64,000 bases of DNA. Source: Gerris lacustris. Lineage: Eukaryota > Arthropoda > Insecta > Hemiptera > Gerridae. Under the pieces are notes generated by a model. That model worked only from the letters and a program-made list of their open reading frames with translations. It had not been told where the DNA came from and searched no databases. Position 1 is the first letter of the stretch; the number at the start of each line of letters is the position of its first letter. Positions 36,040 to 48,195 of the stretch are shown piece by piece. Made by a program: the position numbers and the translations under genes. Location of the stretch: positions 32,514,187 to 32,578,186 of the forward strand of contig OX578284.1 of the NCBI GenBank assembly GCA_951217055.1. The letters are read 5' to 3'.

Positions 36040-36573
36040 TACTACCATATAAATACATCGAAAAGACCATAGTTATAAAAAAACGTATTTTGTCAATAAA
36101 AAATTAAATATTATTTTTTTCTAAATTTCCAAAAAGTGGTATCTTTACTTTTGGTCGAAGAATGTTCAGGAATTTTTTCAGATTTTTTGCACTTCTCATA
36201 AGCGAGATAGAAGGGGGGGGGGGGGGGGACACGTTTCAAACCCACTTCAAACTTGCCTACGCTCGCCCTATCAAAGTTATAACCAAAGAATTATATATTT
36301 TTGTAATCAGCTCGACGTACCCTTTCATATGATACCCCTCACGGTGTCGAAAAAAAATTTAACCCTTAAGTTTTTTTACCCTAATTTTTTTGAAAAATAT
36401 TTTTTTTTAAGTCACTATATTTTTAAAATATGTGGGCAGGTACAAGACACATACATGCCAAATTTCAAAGTGATCGGACGAAAGGTGTAGCCGTGATAGC
36501 ATGCGACAGGACGGACGGACAGACACACGCAGGAAAATATAAGGGTCCTTGGTTTTGCCTACGGACCCTAAAA
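36040..36573 (-). repeat. Family J repeat with poly(G) run
   Basis: A G16 run at 36213-36228 is followed by ACACG as in the other J copies. CATATGATACCCCTCACG, GACGGACGGACAGACACACG and the terminal hairpin AGGGTCCTTGG...ACGGACCCT are present. Confidence 0.6.
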
Positions 36574-36612
36574 ACTTTCTTACTTCCTTATCAATTATAC
36601 ATATGCTACAAT

Positions 36613-36845
36613 GTTCAAATGTGACTTACTTTCTTATCAAACGGGCATGTGTTGAGTTTTCAAAACAAACCGGTTCAAATGTGTCTTACTTTCTTATCAA
36701 GAAAGCATTTGTTGAGTTGTTTACAAAACCAAAATGTTTAAATGTGTCTCACTTTCTTATCAAGAAAGCATTTGTTGAGTTGTTTAAAAAAAAAAACCCG
36801 GTTCAAATGTGTCCTATACATCCTTATCAAATAGATGTTTTTTTT
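36613..36845 (+). repeat. 60-65 bp tandem repeat, four units
   Basis: GTTCAAATGTG..TTACTTTCTTATCAA starts at 36613, 36673, 36736 and 36801. The 103-codon ORF at 36549-36860 is this repeat read in frame. Confidence 0.8.
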
Positions 36846-36883
36846 TATTTAAAGGTCTAAATTTTATTCTTTTTCTTTTTCAG

Positions 36884-36956
36884 ATTGGCTTAGGGATTCT
36901 ATCGCTACTTGTGCTGTGCAGATCCACGAGAAGAAATATTCTTTTATCCATTTGAG
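36884..36956 (+). CDS. Candidate 73-nt internal exon, product unknown
   Basis: A pyrimidine tract ending TTTTTCTTTTTCAG precedes position 36884, and GAG|GTAAGA follows at 36957, so both splice sites match the consensus. One of three frames is open across the whole exon (phase: two bases, 23 codons, two bases). It reads WLRDSIATCAVQIHEKK and then YSFIHL. Base use is more balanced than the surroundings. The other two frames contain stops (TGA at the very end of one, TAG early in the other). I do not recognise the protein. It may equally be a non-coding 5' exon or a chance match. No partner exon in a compatible phase was found nearby. Confidence 0.35.
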
Positions 36957-38760
36957 GTAAGAAGAAGAAACTAATTCCTTTTGCAACTTATTTAATAACT
37001 TATTAAACTACTGCTAAACAATTAATTTAATTTTTGAAAAAGTATTTTGATAGAGATGCAGCTACTAAGATAAATGTTGTTTAAAAATAAATGTTATCGT
37101 TTTTAAGATAGTAAAAATTATTCGTTGAGTTATTCCGTCATTCTTTAAAAATTACATCTGATAGATAAGAGGTGAATTTTGTTACTTAAAAACGATAGAA
37201 TAGCCAGGTCAATATTTACCCGTACAAATAATTACAATAGCACTAGATGGGACTTGTTTATAACGTTATTAACATTGGAATAGATGTGTTTTTATGTTTA
37301 TGAATAAACTATAGAAAAGTTGTTGTATAATAAATATTATAGTTAAAAGCTGGAAAAAAATGAGATGTTTGTGAAGCATAATAATACTATTATTGCAGTA
37401 AACAATCTTGAAGTCTTCCGTAGACTTTTCAACTATCTATATTTCTCATTAAGTAACATAGATCCATTCTTCATCAATGAATAATGTCAATTCCAAAATT
37501 CATGAACCGCATCTTCAAGTTTTTATTTATTTGTCTTTAATTTCAATTTCTTAACTGGGGGGTTAAGCACTGAGAAGACCACAATGTTGCAATATTTAAT
37601 AATTTTCTATTACATTTAAACATCAAATTACAAACTAACGATTCAAGGAATTATTATTTCTCGTCATAAACATATAGTTTTTTTTTTTTTTTTTTTAAAT
37701 TATCAATGATATGACGTCACTATAATTCTCTTGATGTATTTTCGAACTAAATGAAGAACGTGGAAGTTGTTTGTCAAGTCAGACAAAGAGAATTAAGATT
37801 GCTTTGTTTGCTTTTTTATCTGTGTTTAATACCTTTTTTTATAAAAAGTGCTTTAGTGGAGATGATTTCCTCAATTAGGTCTGCAATTATTTTCTTCTTC
37901 ATGGTTTTTTAGAATTAGGAGAGGGGCGAAGGGGAGGGAGTAGATTCACAAATCCGACGCCATATATTTCCTACGATGTTGAGGTGAGTGTTGAAGTAGA
38001 ATGGTGGATTAAAGAAAAAAAAACTTTTATAATACTTCTAAGCTATTATTAAGAATCATATATCAAATGATGAGATAGTTAATGGCGGTCAATTGTGGTT
38101 AATGGTGGGGTGTGTAGGTGTATCTTAAACTCATTAACCAAACTTTATTATACTTCCGAAATAAATCGACTTGGGGTTTGCCAAACCCGTTCATTAAAGA
38201 CAACTTTTAGATTAGTTACTGGATATTTTCGCTGTTTTAAACTTCCCTTACTGTAAGACAAGATGTGAAATTGTTTTAGTGGAATTCGCATCAGCAAATC
38301 TTCTCTTCAAAAGTTAATTCCCTCTTTGGGTTTGGCTTTTTTTTCAAATGAATGATTTGAGTTGGCGAATTTCTGGTAGATGTAACAAATCAAAGACCTC
38401 CATTAACATCAAGGTGTTAAAATGTCAGGACATCGAAAGTTGGTTCTCCTATCGTTAAAAATAAAGGGCATCCGGGTTTGGATAATAATTTAACCCTAAC
38501 TGAATATGTGATAAATTGGTTTAAAAAATAGGGCTTTAAAATTAATAGTTCGAAGAGAGCAAAAAGTGTTAAATGATGTTTTTTATGTTGGATTGTAAAG
38601 GGGTCGCAAGTATTAAAAGGTATTATAAGAGGTATGTTGAAGTTGAAGGTAGTTTAGTGTTAGTGGTAGGTAGTTTACTCGGTCTAAATATTGGAGTTAA
38701 GATTTTTAGATTGAAAAACTATAAATCAGATCTTTAGAGGTGAAGATTTATTATTAAATG
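36957..38760. other. AT-rich DNA, possible intron; weak second exon-like stretch
   Basis: 37913-37983 is a purine-rich 71-nt stretch between GGTTTTTTAG and GAG|GTGAGTG with one open frame, but its phase does not continue from 36956. A poly(T) run lies at 37679-37696. Otherwise nothing was recognised. Confidence 0.3.
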
Positions 38761-38769
38761 TATATCATT

Positions 38770-39391
38770 TTATGTTCATTCTGGGCTTATGTTTCTGACT
38801 CTAAGACTAAAATGGTCGATAAAACTGCAAAAATTCCAGCAGCCACAAAGAGGCCGTAGGAAATTTAACAAATAGGAAGAAAGAACCAGCATAATCGGCC
38901 GTATTAAAACCGCGGCCATTCTAAAGTTTTCTTGAGCAACAACTTTTGAACCATCATTTATATAATCGAGTAGAGTCCCGACGACTCACCTTGAAAGGAT
39001 TTGTTATTGTTATTACTAAGCTAAGTCAACTACATTTATTTCAATAAAAATAAATGTTGGTTTTGATTTGTTGGACTTCAAATAGATATAATATCTTACC
39101 TAAATTGATATCTAAATTAATTTTACTTTTTCTTTTAAATATAAAATTAAGCCTTTTGCCACAGCCTTAACGACTCCTTTATTATAATGACATGAAACAA
39201 ATGCCTTTATATGAATTTTTGCCTAATCAAAAGTCCAGCCCAATCCGTTCCTAAGATAATAAATTTTTAAGATTTTGTGGGGGAACTTTTCTTTCTCACA
39301 AAATATGCGGAAAACATTTTTATTTATCACAAAATATGCGACTTTTGAAAAATTCCTTTAAAAACCATTTTTTTGACGAAGAATAACTGAT
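38770..39391. repeat. Diverged J-type repeat body
   Basis: CCACAAAGAGGCCGTAGGAA, AATTTAACAAATAGG and AACCAGCATAATCGGCCG resemble 46515-46580. The remainder to 39391 is AT-rich with direct copies of CACAAAATATGCG at 39296 and 39329. Confidence 0.35.
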
Positions 39392-39823
39392 TTTATCTAC
39401 TACGATTGATAGGAATTATAAACATTTTATCTCTGTTTAGATGCGAAGAAAGTGATTCTTTCCGTACTTGTATTCATTCCGCATGCGCGTTCATAATTAT
39501 TCTTTTTTTCCGCCCTAGTGCGGAAAACATCTCTATATATCGAGTTTTTAGTGAAAAACAATTAGTGATTTAAGTAATTATGATTAAAATAAGGAGAATA
39601 ACTCCCGAAATAATTAATTCGGCACAAAATACAACTAATGAATTAATGTCATCTTTATCAAAAAATAAATATGAACTTACATACAGGAAATTTAATACAT
39701 TTTTTTCTATATTTATTATTAAATCCCAACAATCGTAGATAAAGTACGCAACTCGTGCGAAAACTGCTTTTCTCGTGTGGTTTTATGCAAAATGCTAGTT
39801 TCCGCACTAGACGCGTGATGTAC
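39392..39823 (-). repeat. Family C element (minus strand)
   Basis: The reverse of 17363-17937: CTACGATTGATAGG at its 3' side, GCATGCGCGTTCAT, TTTTTCCGCCCTAGTGCGGA (central hairpin), TCGAGTTTTTAGTGAAAAAC, and CTAGTTTCCGCACTAGACGC. It is shorter than the 17-kb copy, chiefly because the palindrome arms are not extended. Confidence 0.6.
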
Positions 39824-39834
39824 CATTTTTTTGT

Positions 39835-40200
39835 TGATTTGTTCAAAAAATAAAGGGGGACACGAAAAATCCAATTTTAAAGAACATATGGTGTAAAGAT
39901 AAATTGGTACAGATAATTATATATATATTTGTACTCAGGGAGTCTTTCTCTTTCGTTTAACACTCCACATGATGCATTTCCGTTAAAAAATACATTTCAG
40001 CTCTTTAAAATTCAACCACAAAATTAGTTTTTAAGGGATGATTTTTGGGGCTTCTCTATCCTTTTTGTGTGATTGGGGTTATTACTCAAAACATAACTGC
40101 AAAGTTTCAAATTTTCGTGTTGGTACTTCCTTAGATCAGGTGCGTTACAAACAGACAGGCAAGCGCAGAAATCCTCGTTTTTGACTAAGGACCCTAAAAT
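39835..40200 (-). repeat. Family J repeat
   Basis: GGGGGACACGAAAAATCC, CACTCCACATGATGCAT, AAACAGACAGGCAAGCGCAG and a terminal TCCTCG...AAGGACCCTAAAA segment match 46900-47140. The 92-codon minus-strand ORF overlaps this repeat. Confidence 0.5.
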
Positions 40201-40241
40201 GATAGAAGTCCATGTTTTAAAGAACGTGATGTACAAATATT

Positions 40242-40479
40242 GGTAGTTCTTTAGATTGTATTCCCCTATGTTTTTTTTGTGATGGATTTGACTAAGTAAC
40301 AATTAAAAAACTATTTAGACCAAGGGATGTTTAGTCCAATGCACTTTGGGACAAAGGAATATCACACTTCTGTTTTTATGAGGGGAGTAACAGTCTAAAG
40401 AAAAAGATTACGCATACCTTCTTTAGATTTTTTCCCCTTTGTTTTTTTTATAAGGGGAATAGCAATCTAAAGAAGTACC
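40242..40479. mobile_element. Family F MITE, copy 1 (238 bp)
   Basis: Terminal inverted repeats are GGTAGTTCTTTAGATTGTA / CTAAAGAAGTACC. The 8-bp flanks CAAATATT and CAAAGAAT agree at six positions. The internal palindromic CTTCTTTAGATT...AGTCTAAAG matches copies at 51805 and 59390. Confidence 0.65.
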
Positions 40480-40801
40480 CAAAGAATTATCTCTTATGGT
40501 AGTGGAGTGTGATCACTAATACAAAAAAATATAGTTAAGTTTAAATCTATATTTAATATTGTTTTCGAGCTTACCGGAAGCAACAATAGATTTTCGATCA
40601 CTTAAAAAATGAAGTGTTAACAATCACTAGTTGAACACTTTTTTGATAGTAATTTATAAATAAATTGATTAAATTAGAATATTATTGGATTTACTTTCAG
40701 TCTTATATTTTGTATGAGAGAAAGTTTTTTTTCCTCATTTGTTTTTATAATTATACGTAGATGTTAGAAATAACATTATTTTACTACGACTCCAAGTATG
40801 A

Positions 40802-40839
<38 letters not shown>

Positions 40840-42240
40840 CTAGAATTATTTTATTTACTGGGAATCCCATTTTTTATAACTCCTATATTTGTATTCTTTA
40901 GTATTATATAGAAATAAAAAAAACTAATACGAAATAATTGAAATAATTATATTTAATTTCCTGAATTCTATTAATAACGACAGGAAATTGTATTATATTA
41001 GTACTTAATAAATTTATATTTAGTTGTTAAATTATACGGTATTAAAAAATGCATAAAACCAGCTATTGGGGGGATTATCCAGAGATTATCACTGTGGTTT
41101 TCTTTTTGAATATTATAAAGGACTTTACATATTTTACATATAAAAATCTTCGTGTAAACAAAATTTACATAAATATTTAGTTAAAAGATGTTTACGGTTA
41201 AAATGTATGCATATTAAGGACAACACGGACAACACTTTAGTTGTTGTCCATACATTTATTTTGTATACACTGGTAGAGTTTCGTTTATTTGGACTACTTA
41301 TTATCGGCTAAGTCCGCATATGAAAATATTTAGGGTAATCGAAAGCCACCTTTAAAATTATGTCATATAGGATATATATATATTTTTTTTTTAGATTATG
41401 TGACATGTTTTTTTAAAACAGTGTATCTTTTAATTTTTTTTATAAACTTACAGGTAAAATTAAACAATTTTTAAATCCTTCAAATTATTTTGTGGTTAAT
41501 TAACCACAAAAAAAACCCATATTAACCCTGTGGTTAACTCTCTTCTAGTCATCCAATCGAGCTGAAACTTAGACACACTGACTCGGCACCAATATAAAAA
41601 CATTTTATCAAGTTTTAGGGTTATTTTGATTTAATAATAAAAATAAATTATTATCATTATATAATATAATATTATATACAAGACTTAAAATAAAAAAAAA
41701 ACTTTGTTTTTATGTGTTTTTATTCTAAAAAAATGAAATTATTTTTTATCTTAAAAAAAGTGGAACATGGTGTTGGTATTATGACGTAGCCAACGTGTTA
41801 ATTCTCTATTCTCTTTACAAAAATAATAATCAACTTTTTACTAAATTGCAACTTAATAGATTTCGGAATTAAACATTATTTTACACAATACAACACAATT
41901 CTTACACAATTGTAATTAATAACTCTTCTCTTTCTCATCCTCTTATCTCTATCCTTGTTCAACAAATAGTTTTTTTTTCGTTATTTTTAAAGAAAATAAC
42001 TCATTTTAAAAATTACCAATTTTCAGGAGAGCATTTTAATACTTAATTATAGTAATGAATGAAGGAATAAGACAAATTTTGAAGATATTTTAATAGAATT
42101 TATGTAACTTTTATTTAAAACTGTAATGTTATAGTTCATAATATTTGTAAAAAATTGAGGAAAAAAGGATTCAAATTTTAATTTGAAGTAACAAATCCCT
42201 TTGTTAAAATGTTAAAATTAACAATAAGTGATAAAATACA
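40480..42240. other. AT-rich DNA with fragments and long poly(T)
   Basis: A family I end fragment (CGAGCTTACCGGAAGCAACA) lies near 40567 and a family A end (GTATGAGAGAAAGTTT) near 40712. A T26 run lies at about 40807-40832. A small hairpin GGACAACAC...TTGTTGTCC lies near 41228-41249. No gene was found. Confidence 0.35.
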
Positions 42241-42396
42241 AAATAGTCTGCCTGCCAATTAGTTTGCCACATAGCTTCTTCGCATAAATCTTATATTACT
42301 TATAAATTATTTTTAAAAAAATGTAATTCATTTTTGGTAATTTTTTTACTTAAAAGCGATAGCAAAACATTTTTTTTTTTTTTTTTTTTAGTTATT
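42241..42396. other. Family I terminal fragment and poly(T)
   Basis: CCAATTAGTTTGCCACATAGCTTC-type sequence (42257-42281) is the reverse of the 23.7-kb family I end. A T-run lies at about 42371-42389. Confidence 0.4.
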
Positions 42397-42596
42397 CCCG
42401 TTTTTAGGGTTTCGTTGGTAAAACCAAAAAAAAGAAACCCTTATAGTTTCGTTCCTGTGTCCGTCTGTCACTCTGTACGGTTCCAATAACTTTTGAACCA
42501 AAAAAGATAAAAACGTGAAACTTTCCAGTATAAAAGATCGTTTTGACGTGCACACAGGAAAAATATAGCGAACTCAATATTATTTCTGTAAACATA
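42397..42596 (+). repeat. Family J 5' end (plus strand)
   Basis: The terminal hairpin TTAGGGTTTCGTTGGTAAAA...GAAACCCTTATAG, GTCCGTCTGTCACTCTGTAC and GCACACAGGAAAAATATAGC are present. This uninterrupted sequence provides the empty site for the element at 14421-15160. Here J abuts, or has cut into, the decayed gene that follows. Confidence 0.6.
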
Positions 42597-43350
42597 GAAC
42601 GTTTTATAGTTCAATTTTATGTCTTGAGGATCTAGTATTTTTACTTTGAATACTTTCATTCAGCTTATGACACTAATAAATACTGTTAATGATTTTTTTT
42701 ATCCTTTTGATGGTTTGTTTAATCAAGGAGTGGCAAGAATCGCTCACATTTAGAGTGTTACCTCGAATTAAAAAATTATGTGTTGTCAAACTTAAACATG
42801 GTATAAATATATAATATACAAGCCTATTATAAACCTATTCTTCTGTTGGCTACAACAGTTATCGCTATATAGATCACCAATACAATAACATGAGGGTATA
42901 ATTAGTGTTGTGGTTTTTTCCAATATATTTTAGAACACACGATTAAATTTCGTTTTACTCCTTGAGAAGCTTCTGTCTCATGATATTTAAAGCAGTCCAA
43001 TGCATTTTTTTTTTGAGATCGAATATATAGAAATATTAAAGACGTTTAATTTTGAGACATGATAAAATCCTGATCACAGTAATAGGGAAATGCAATAATT
43101 GAATGTCAAAACAACACACAATGTATTCAAGATTTAATTTCCCTTTTATTATCATTTTCTTCCTTTGTGAGCTCTTTTTGCTGAATGTGATCTTCATACA
43201 CTAGTTTCATGCTTTCCTTTTTCTATCTCTGAAGGTGTCTTAAATGAAACATAAACTTTGCACTGATCTTGGAAGCAAAAAAGAAACTCTTGATCTCTGT
43301 GTTAAATAGTTTTGTCACTTTTCATTGATACTGCTTTCCAGCAACAATTA
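42597..43350 (-). pseudogene. Decayed transposon-type protein gene, 'YSDNC..QQKN' family
   Basis: Read from 43350 downward on the minus strand, conserved segments occur in order but in shifting frames: FNTEIKSFFFASK, then DQC-KVYVSFKTPSEIEKGK, YEDHIQQKELTKEENDN, VLTFNYCISL, YHETEASQGVKRN, LYSDNCCSQQKNRFI and finally KVKILDPQDIKLNYKTF (42600-42659). I recall a large family of uncharacterised invertebrate proteins with this series (FN..F...F..P..DQC..C, W/YHE..A.RG, SDNCGGQNKNRF, then H...E.DS.H). They are probably encoded by mobile elements. The Asp of SDNC may be catalytic. At least five frameshifts or stops make it a pseudogene. A database search is needed to place it. Confidence 0.6.
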
Positions 43351-44125
43351 TTTTGTGTTCCTCAATATTTAGCCTAGGAAGTTGTAAATTGAGTTTAGAT
43401 CTTTCAATCATGTTGTAAAACAAATATTAGCGAAGTTGTTTTTGGGAGTGTTTTTGCCACTAAAATGTAAAAATCAATGGTTATATATGTAACTTTATTG
43501 AAAGAAAACAAATTCACATCTGACAAAATAAAAGCCAATTATTCATATACAATTTGTTAGAAGAAAGGCACAAATCAAATGAAAACAAATAGTTTTCTTT
43601 TATTAGCATAAAATATTGTAATAAAACGGGCTTAATTAGAGAATTTAAAGCATCTCTTCCAAGAATATTAATAATATTTGCTTAAAAAATGACTCTTTTT
43701 AAAATAATATACAATCTTCCTAAAAATAATAAGATTACCTTTGTATCATTTTGCTTCAAAAGCAGATAACTTATTCTCCACGTCTCGACATGTGAGGTGT
43801 ATTTTTAGCGTTAGGTCATTTTTCTTCAAAATATTGTTATCCAAAATGAATAGATAGGAACGTTAGATCATGCGTCACTCACTATTCCTACAAAAAACCT
43901 GGACTATATCCTACTAGAGCGATTACGTCGTATCTGCTCTCCAACCAGTCAATTTTCTTCAAAGACCCCTAAGAAACTTTTCCAGCAAAAACTATTTTTG
44001 ACCCAAATTTTTATTTGCATTTTTGTAGTTGTTACTTTTCTTCCGGTGTAGCGATATTCTATGCTTTTAATACTTTAGAAAAATAAGACATTTAAACCAC
44101 AAATGGCCATTTTCAGTACCAGCTT
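43351..44125. other. Sequence upstream of the decayed gene, nothing firm
   Basis: The minus strand may hold more of the same relic (about 43900-43960 reads KKIDWLESRYDVIALVG), but the match to a family is not recognised. Confidence 0.25.
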
Positions 44126-44434
44126 TCAACTGGAAATGGTCAAATTCAGTGATGTAAAGATGAGTAAAAAGATCATGAGTCTAATAACAACTCTAGATCT
44201 TCCAGAGGAGTCAATCAGGGATTCAAGAAATTTATGACGCGGTCTCCTTGACTTCATATTTATGTATGTACTTGGTAATTCCTTTATTTTTTCTTTCTTA
44301 CTTCTTGAAAATGTAACACTGTTTCTCTTTATCTTTTCCCGTTTCTTGTTTGTAGTATCCTCTATACTTCCCAGCTGTTGATCACATTTATTAAACATAA
44401 ATAAGTCCGCTTCATTCACTTTAATTATAGTCAA
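44126..44434 (-). CDS. 102-codon ORF, doubtful
   Basis: An uninterrupted frame on the minus strand encodes a lysine/arginine-rich central part (KKREKIKRN, SRSKKEKIKE, MKSRRPRHK) and ends in a hydrophobic stretch (LMIFLLIFTSLNL). No motif is recognised. At this base composition, ORFs of about 100 codons are expected by chance in 64 kb. It lies upstream, on the same strand, of the decayed gene at 42597-43350 and could conceivably be its N-terminal part. Probably not a functional gene. Confidence 0.12.
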   Translation of the reverse strand: MTIIKVNEADLFMFNKCDQQLGSIEDTTNKKREKIKRNSVTFSRSKKEKIKELPSTYINMKSRRPRHKFLESLIDSSGRSRVVIRLMIFLLIFTSLNLTISS

Positions 44435-44999
44435 TAGTCAATTATATTATTAAGTTTTGATTTTGCGATATCACTGAATGAACTATTTTATTTATTTATT
44501 ATTTATTATTGTGACTCATAAGATAAATAGATAATGATGATTGGTTGCAGATTATCTTTTGTGGTTAAGGAAATGGTAAAAATCCTTCCCGGATGGAATC
44601 TTGTCGTAGTATTAGTCAGGAAATTACGTCAATGAAGTTGCTTGGTTATACCGAAAAACAACTTTTTTTGATTGAGGTAGTTACTATCTTAATTTTATAT
44701 TTGTTAGAAGTTGGTGAAACCTTGCAAATACTTGAATACTAACTTTGGTTGTATAATTGTTTGTAAATGTTTTGAATAAACAGAAAAAGGCAATGTTTTA
44801 GCTATTAGTCTTTAGGACTTCATTTAATGAAATGGGAAGATTGGTTGTTTTTTCTGCTTCGATGTGGAATATGTTTCTATTAAATGGCTTCTTCATACTA
44901 CTATCGAATGCCTCTTTTGCTTCATAATGAACCTCAATAAGCCATCGAATTTTGTTCCTCTTTGCATTTAGGTATTAGATTAAAAATATTTTTTCATTC
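44435..44999. other. AT-rich DNA, nothing recognised
   Basis: No repeat or ORF was assigned. Confidence 0.3.
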
Positions 45000-45428
45000 C
45001 ACCATCTTGATTCAAGAAGGCTGACATTTATATGCAAAATTCGAAGATATCTCAGGCACCAATTGCAGTAGAGTCTTTAAATTTAGAATTCCGCTTCCTT
45101 TTATGGCATAAACAACTTTAGTAACAGGGATTACCAATCGGCCATTTCGATTTAAGATGGTGGCTATTATTTTATTTAATTATAATTATAGGAGGACAAA
45201 ACCTGCGGTCTTGTCCTGGAACACTGAAAAATGTCGTTGCAGTAGTCGGAATCAATTACAAATTATAGATTTATAAATTATATTTCATCTATGGGGGCAT
45301 CTAAATATTTTCACCAAATAATTGCACTGTTTTTTGGACCATAGTTTAAGATTACATGCCCATTTAATAAAAATAAAATATATTTTAAATAACATACTTA
45401 GTAGCAAAGCACGGGAATCTAGTAAGTC
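45000..45428 (-). repeat. Family N repeat (minus strand)
   Basis: The minus strand begins CTAGATTCCCGTGCTTTGCT at 45421 (compare AGCGGGGAACCCGGCTTTTG near 22114). It contains CCACCATCTTAAATCG-type and GAATCAAGATGGTGG-type segments like those at 58250-58620. It is non-coding. Confidence 0.35.
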
Positions 45429-46509
45429 TCTTTATATAAAGTAATGTAAAAAGTAGTCGAAACAAACATATAAACTGAGACAAAGAGCATTTCTGAAACA
45501 ATGTCTTGTTTACTACATACAGACAATCAATTTCAAAGTGTTTTGGAATTTATTTTTTAAAAAAGAAAGCAAATCTCATAATATCATTTTTTAAAGAATT
45601 TCTGTATATTTAAGTAAAATTATAATTTCGTTTGTTATTAAAAGAAGAAAAGTTAAAATGTAAATCAAATGTTGTTCAATTTGCATTTTTATTTTTGTTA
45701 TCCTTTGAAATAATTACTTTTAAAAATTATTTAGTATGTATAATAGCTTATAGAATATTTAGGTCGCAGCCTTGTTCAAATTATTCAGGTTAAATAACTC
45801 TTTTTCCTTTTATAATTTTTCGTAATTATTAAAGATGCATATAGTTACGCACAAAGAGGAAACAGTGTAATTTCACGATATTAATTACTTTTTGACACAG
45901 CAGTGAATATACATTACAGAAGAAAACAAATGAAAACTATTCTCGATACCCATTATGATGCTAAATGTGATAATGCATTATATGTTTAAAATGTAAAAAA
46001 AAACAACCCTATAGCAACAAGAAGCTAGAGAAGTAAAAATCAACTGTAGCTTAGCTCCTGTCTACTGAATAAATTATTTCTTAATCTTTCCATCATATTC
46101 ATAAATGCGATTAAGAAACAGCTCACGGATATGAAGAGTTAAAAAGAATAAAACGAAATAAAAAGTTCCGAGGGCAAAAACACCACAGAAAGGATGAGGT
46201 AGGTGGCGCTGAATAGCGGGAATAAACAAAAGTAAGTAGTTACAAGCGATGAGGGTATACAGGATATGTATGTAATGACTAGAATTATGTACTTACAAAC
46301 AAAATAATGGATAATCAAGAATATTAGGTCATTAATATGATGAAGAAATACAATATTATATGAATATACAGTGCATCAAGGTATGCATCAATTATAGCTG
46401 CATTATATTAATCTCTTAATGATCTTTAAAACTTTTTCTGTAATAAAATATTTCTCCGTTCGTCATAAAATTATAAATTAAAAATTGTTAATAGAATGTG
46501 CTTTCAGTA
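45429..46509. other. AT-rich DNA, nothing recognised
   Basis: No ORF of note and no repeat was assigned. Confidence 0.3.
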
Positions 46510-47145
46510 CCACAAAGGTTCTGAAGGCAATTTAACAGGTAAAAAGAGATCGTTAACCAGCATAACAGGCCCGCTTTAAGATAGCGATAGTTAAAAAGTG
46601 TGTCTTGGCTATAACTTTTAAACTGTTTATTATAATGACGTATGATAAACGCCATTATGCATTTGTATCGTCCGAACGCAAATAAGCTGCTTCAAAGTCT
46701 CAAAACTGTTCCCCAGATATTTTTTTCTTACTAAATATGCTTATATATTTGTTTTCGAAAAAGAATAATTTTTTAGACTTTTTCGGTGATGTGTTAAAAA
46801 AAAATTGAGGGGATTTAAGAAAAACTAATTTTTAAGGATACAGACATGTAAATATGAATACATGGTCAAAAAAACACGAAATCATATTTAATTTATATTT
46901 GGTCCTCATGCTTTCATTTAACATCCCACATGATACATGACGTAACATTTTTTATTTTTTATTTTTTAGGGATGTTTTTCAGACTTCTCATAATTTTCCT
47001 TTGTTTGACTTATAACACATAATATAACCGCGATGTTTCCAATTTTTGGGTTTTTTTGAGATTCAGGTATTTTAAAGACATTTAGACAGACAGACAAACG
47101 CAGGAAATTATAGGGGTTCGGTTTTGCCTTTTACGGACCCTAAAA
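46510..47145 (-). repeat. Family J repeat, long copy
   Basis: CCACAAAGGTTCTGAAGGCA, AACCAGCATAACAGGC, ACATCCCACATGATACATGA, TAGACAGACAGACAAACGCA and the terminal hairpin ATAGGGGTTCGG...TACGGACCCTA mark the family, here with most of its body present. Confidence 0.6.
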
Positions 47146-47846
47146 AAAAAGATTAGTAACTTCTTTCGTGAACAAAATTCTAATGCTTTCATTAATTATC
47201 AAGTCAAAATTGGTTAATATAGTCCATTAAAAATGCCAATTCATGCCATAGATAATTTCTTATTTCCTTCCCTTAGTATTTCCTTTCTTTTTCTTCCATC
47301 TTCTTTTAGATAAACCTGTTATTATTATCTTACGTACTATATACCTACTGTTTCTTTTTTACTATCGATGTGGCCTGCCAATTTTCACTTTAACCATCGT
47401 TACCATTTAATCTAAACTTCTAATTTTTCGGCCGATTTTAGAAGTCATACTCAGGCATGTATTTATCTATCTTGCCAATATCAGTACAACACAGTACCAT
47501 TTGACACTAAGAAAAGACCAGCCTTTTGTTCTTCATATGTCTTGTATTTTTCATTATTTTTTTTAATGTCGAACCGTTAAATATCTAGTGTTGGACAAAA
47601 CACTTTTTCAGTTATGGGTTATTCAGTTATGTTCTACTTATTGACGAACCTCACACATAAATTTTATATTTGCTATCTGCATAATGATATATGTATTTGG
47701 TTTTATTAAGAGTTTAGATAATGAAAAAAACAATCGGTCCAAGACAAATCACATTTTCTCAAATAATCTTGGTCCCAGATCCCAATAAACTTTTTGTATT
47801 CAATTTTCAACAAAATCAGACTTATTTTCATCAATATCTCAGAACT
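47146..47846. other. AT-rich DNA, nothing recognised
   Basis: Pyrimidine-rich around 47260-47310. No gene was assigned. Confidence 0.3.
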
Positions 47847-48195
47847 AGATTTTTCCCGGGAAAACGGCTTATATCGTTAGATTCGAATATAAATGGACAG
47901 TTTATATTTTTTTAATCAAAATTTTCGGAACCTTGTTCGAGAAATAAGTTTTGTTCAATGTTTTTGGGAGGTTGCGCCCCTAAATTTGGAACTAAAATTA
48001 ATTTTTTCGATTTCGCCTTGAGGTACGTTTTTCTGAACATTTATACCAATTTTCGTCAAAATCGGCCAAGTAGTTTAGATTCCACAGACGACAAACAGAC
48101 AATTTTTAAAACCACTATTTTTGGACTCAGGGGATCCCAAAACGTGTAAATTCTTCAAATTCGAATTTTTGCGCCATCACAATATTAACTCTTTA
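47847..48195 (-). repeat. Family A element (minus strand)
   Basis: TTTTTCCCGGGAAAACGGCT, TCGTTAGATTCGAATATAAA, GGTTGCGCCCCTAAATTTGG, TTCGCCTTGAGGTACG, CAAAATCGGCCAAG and TTTTTGCGCCATCACAAT follow the reverse family order. Three short ORFs here are readings of the repeat. Confidence 0.65.
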
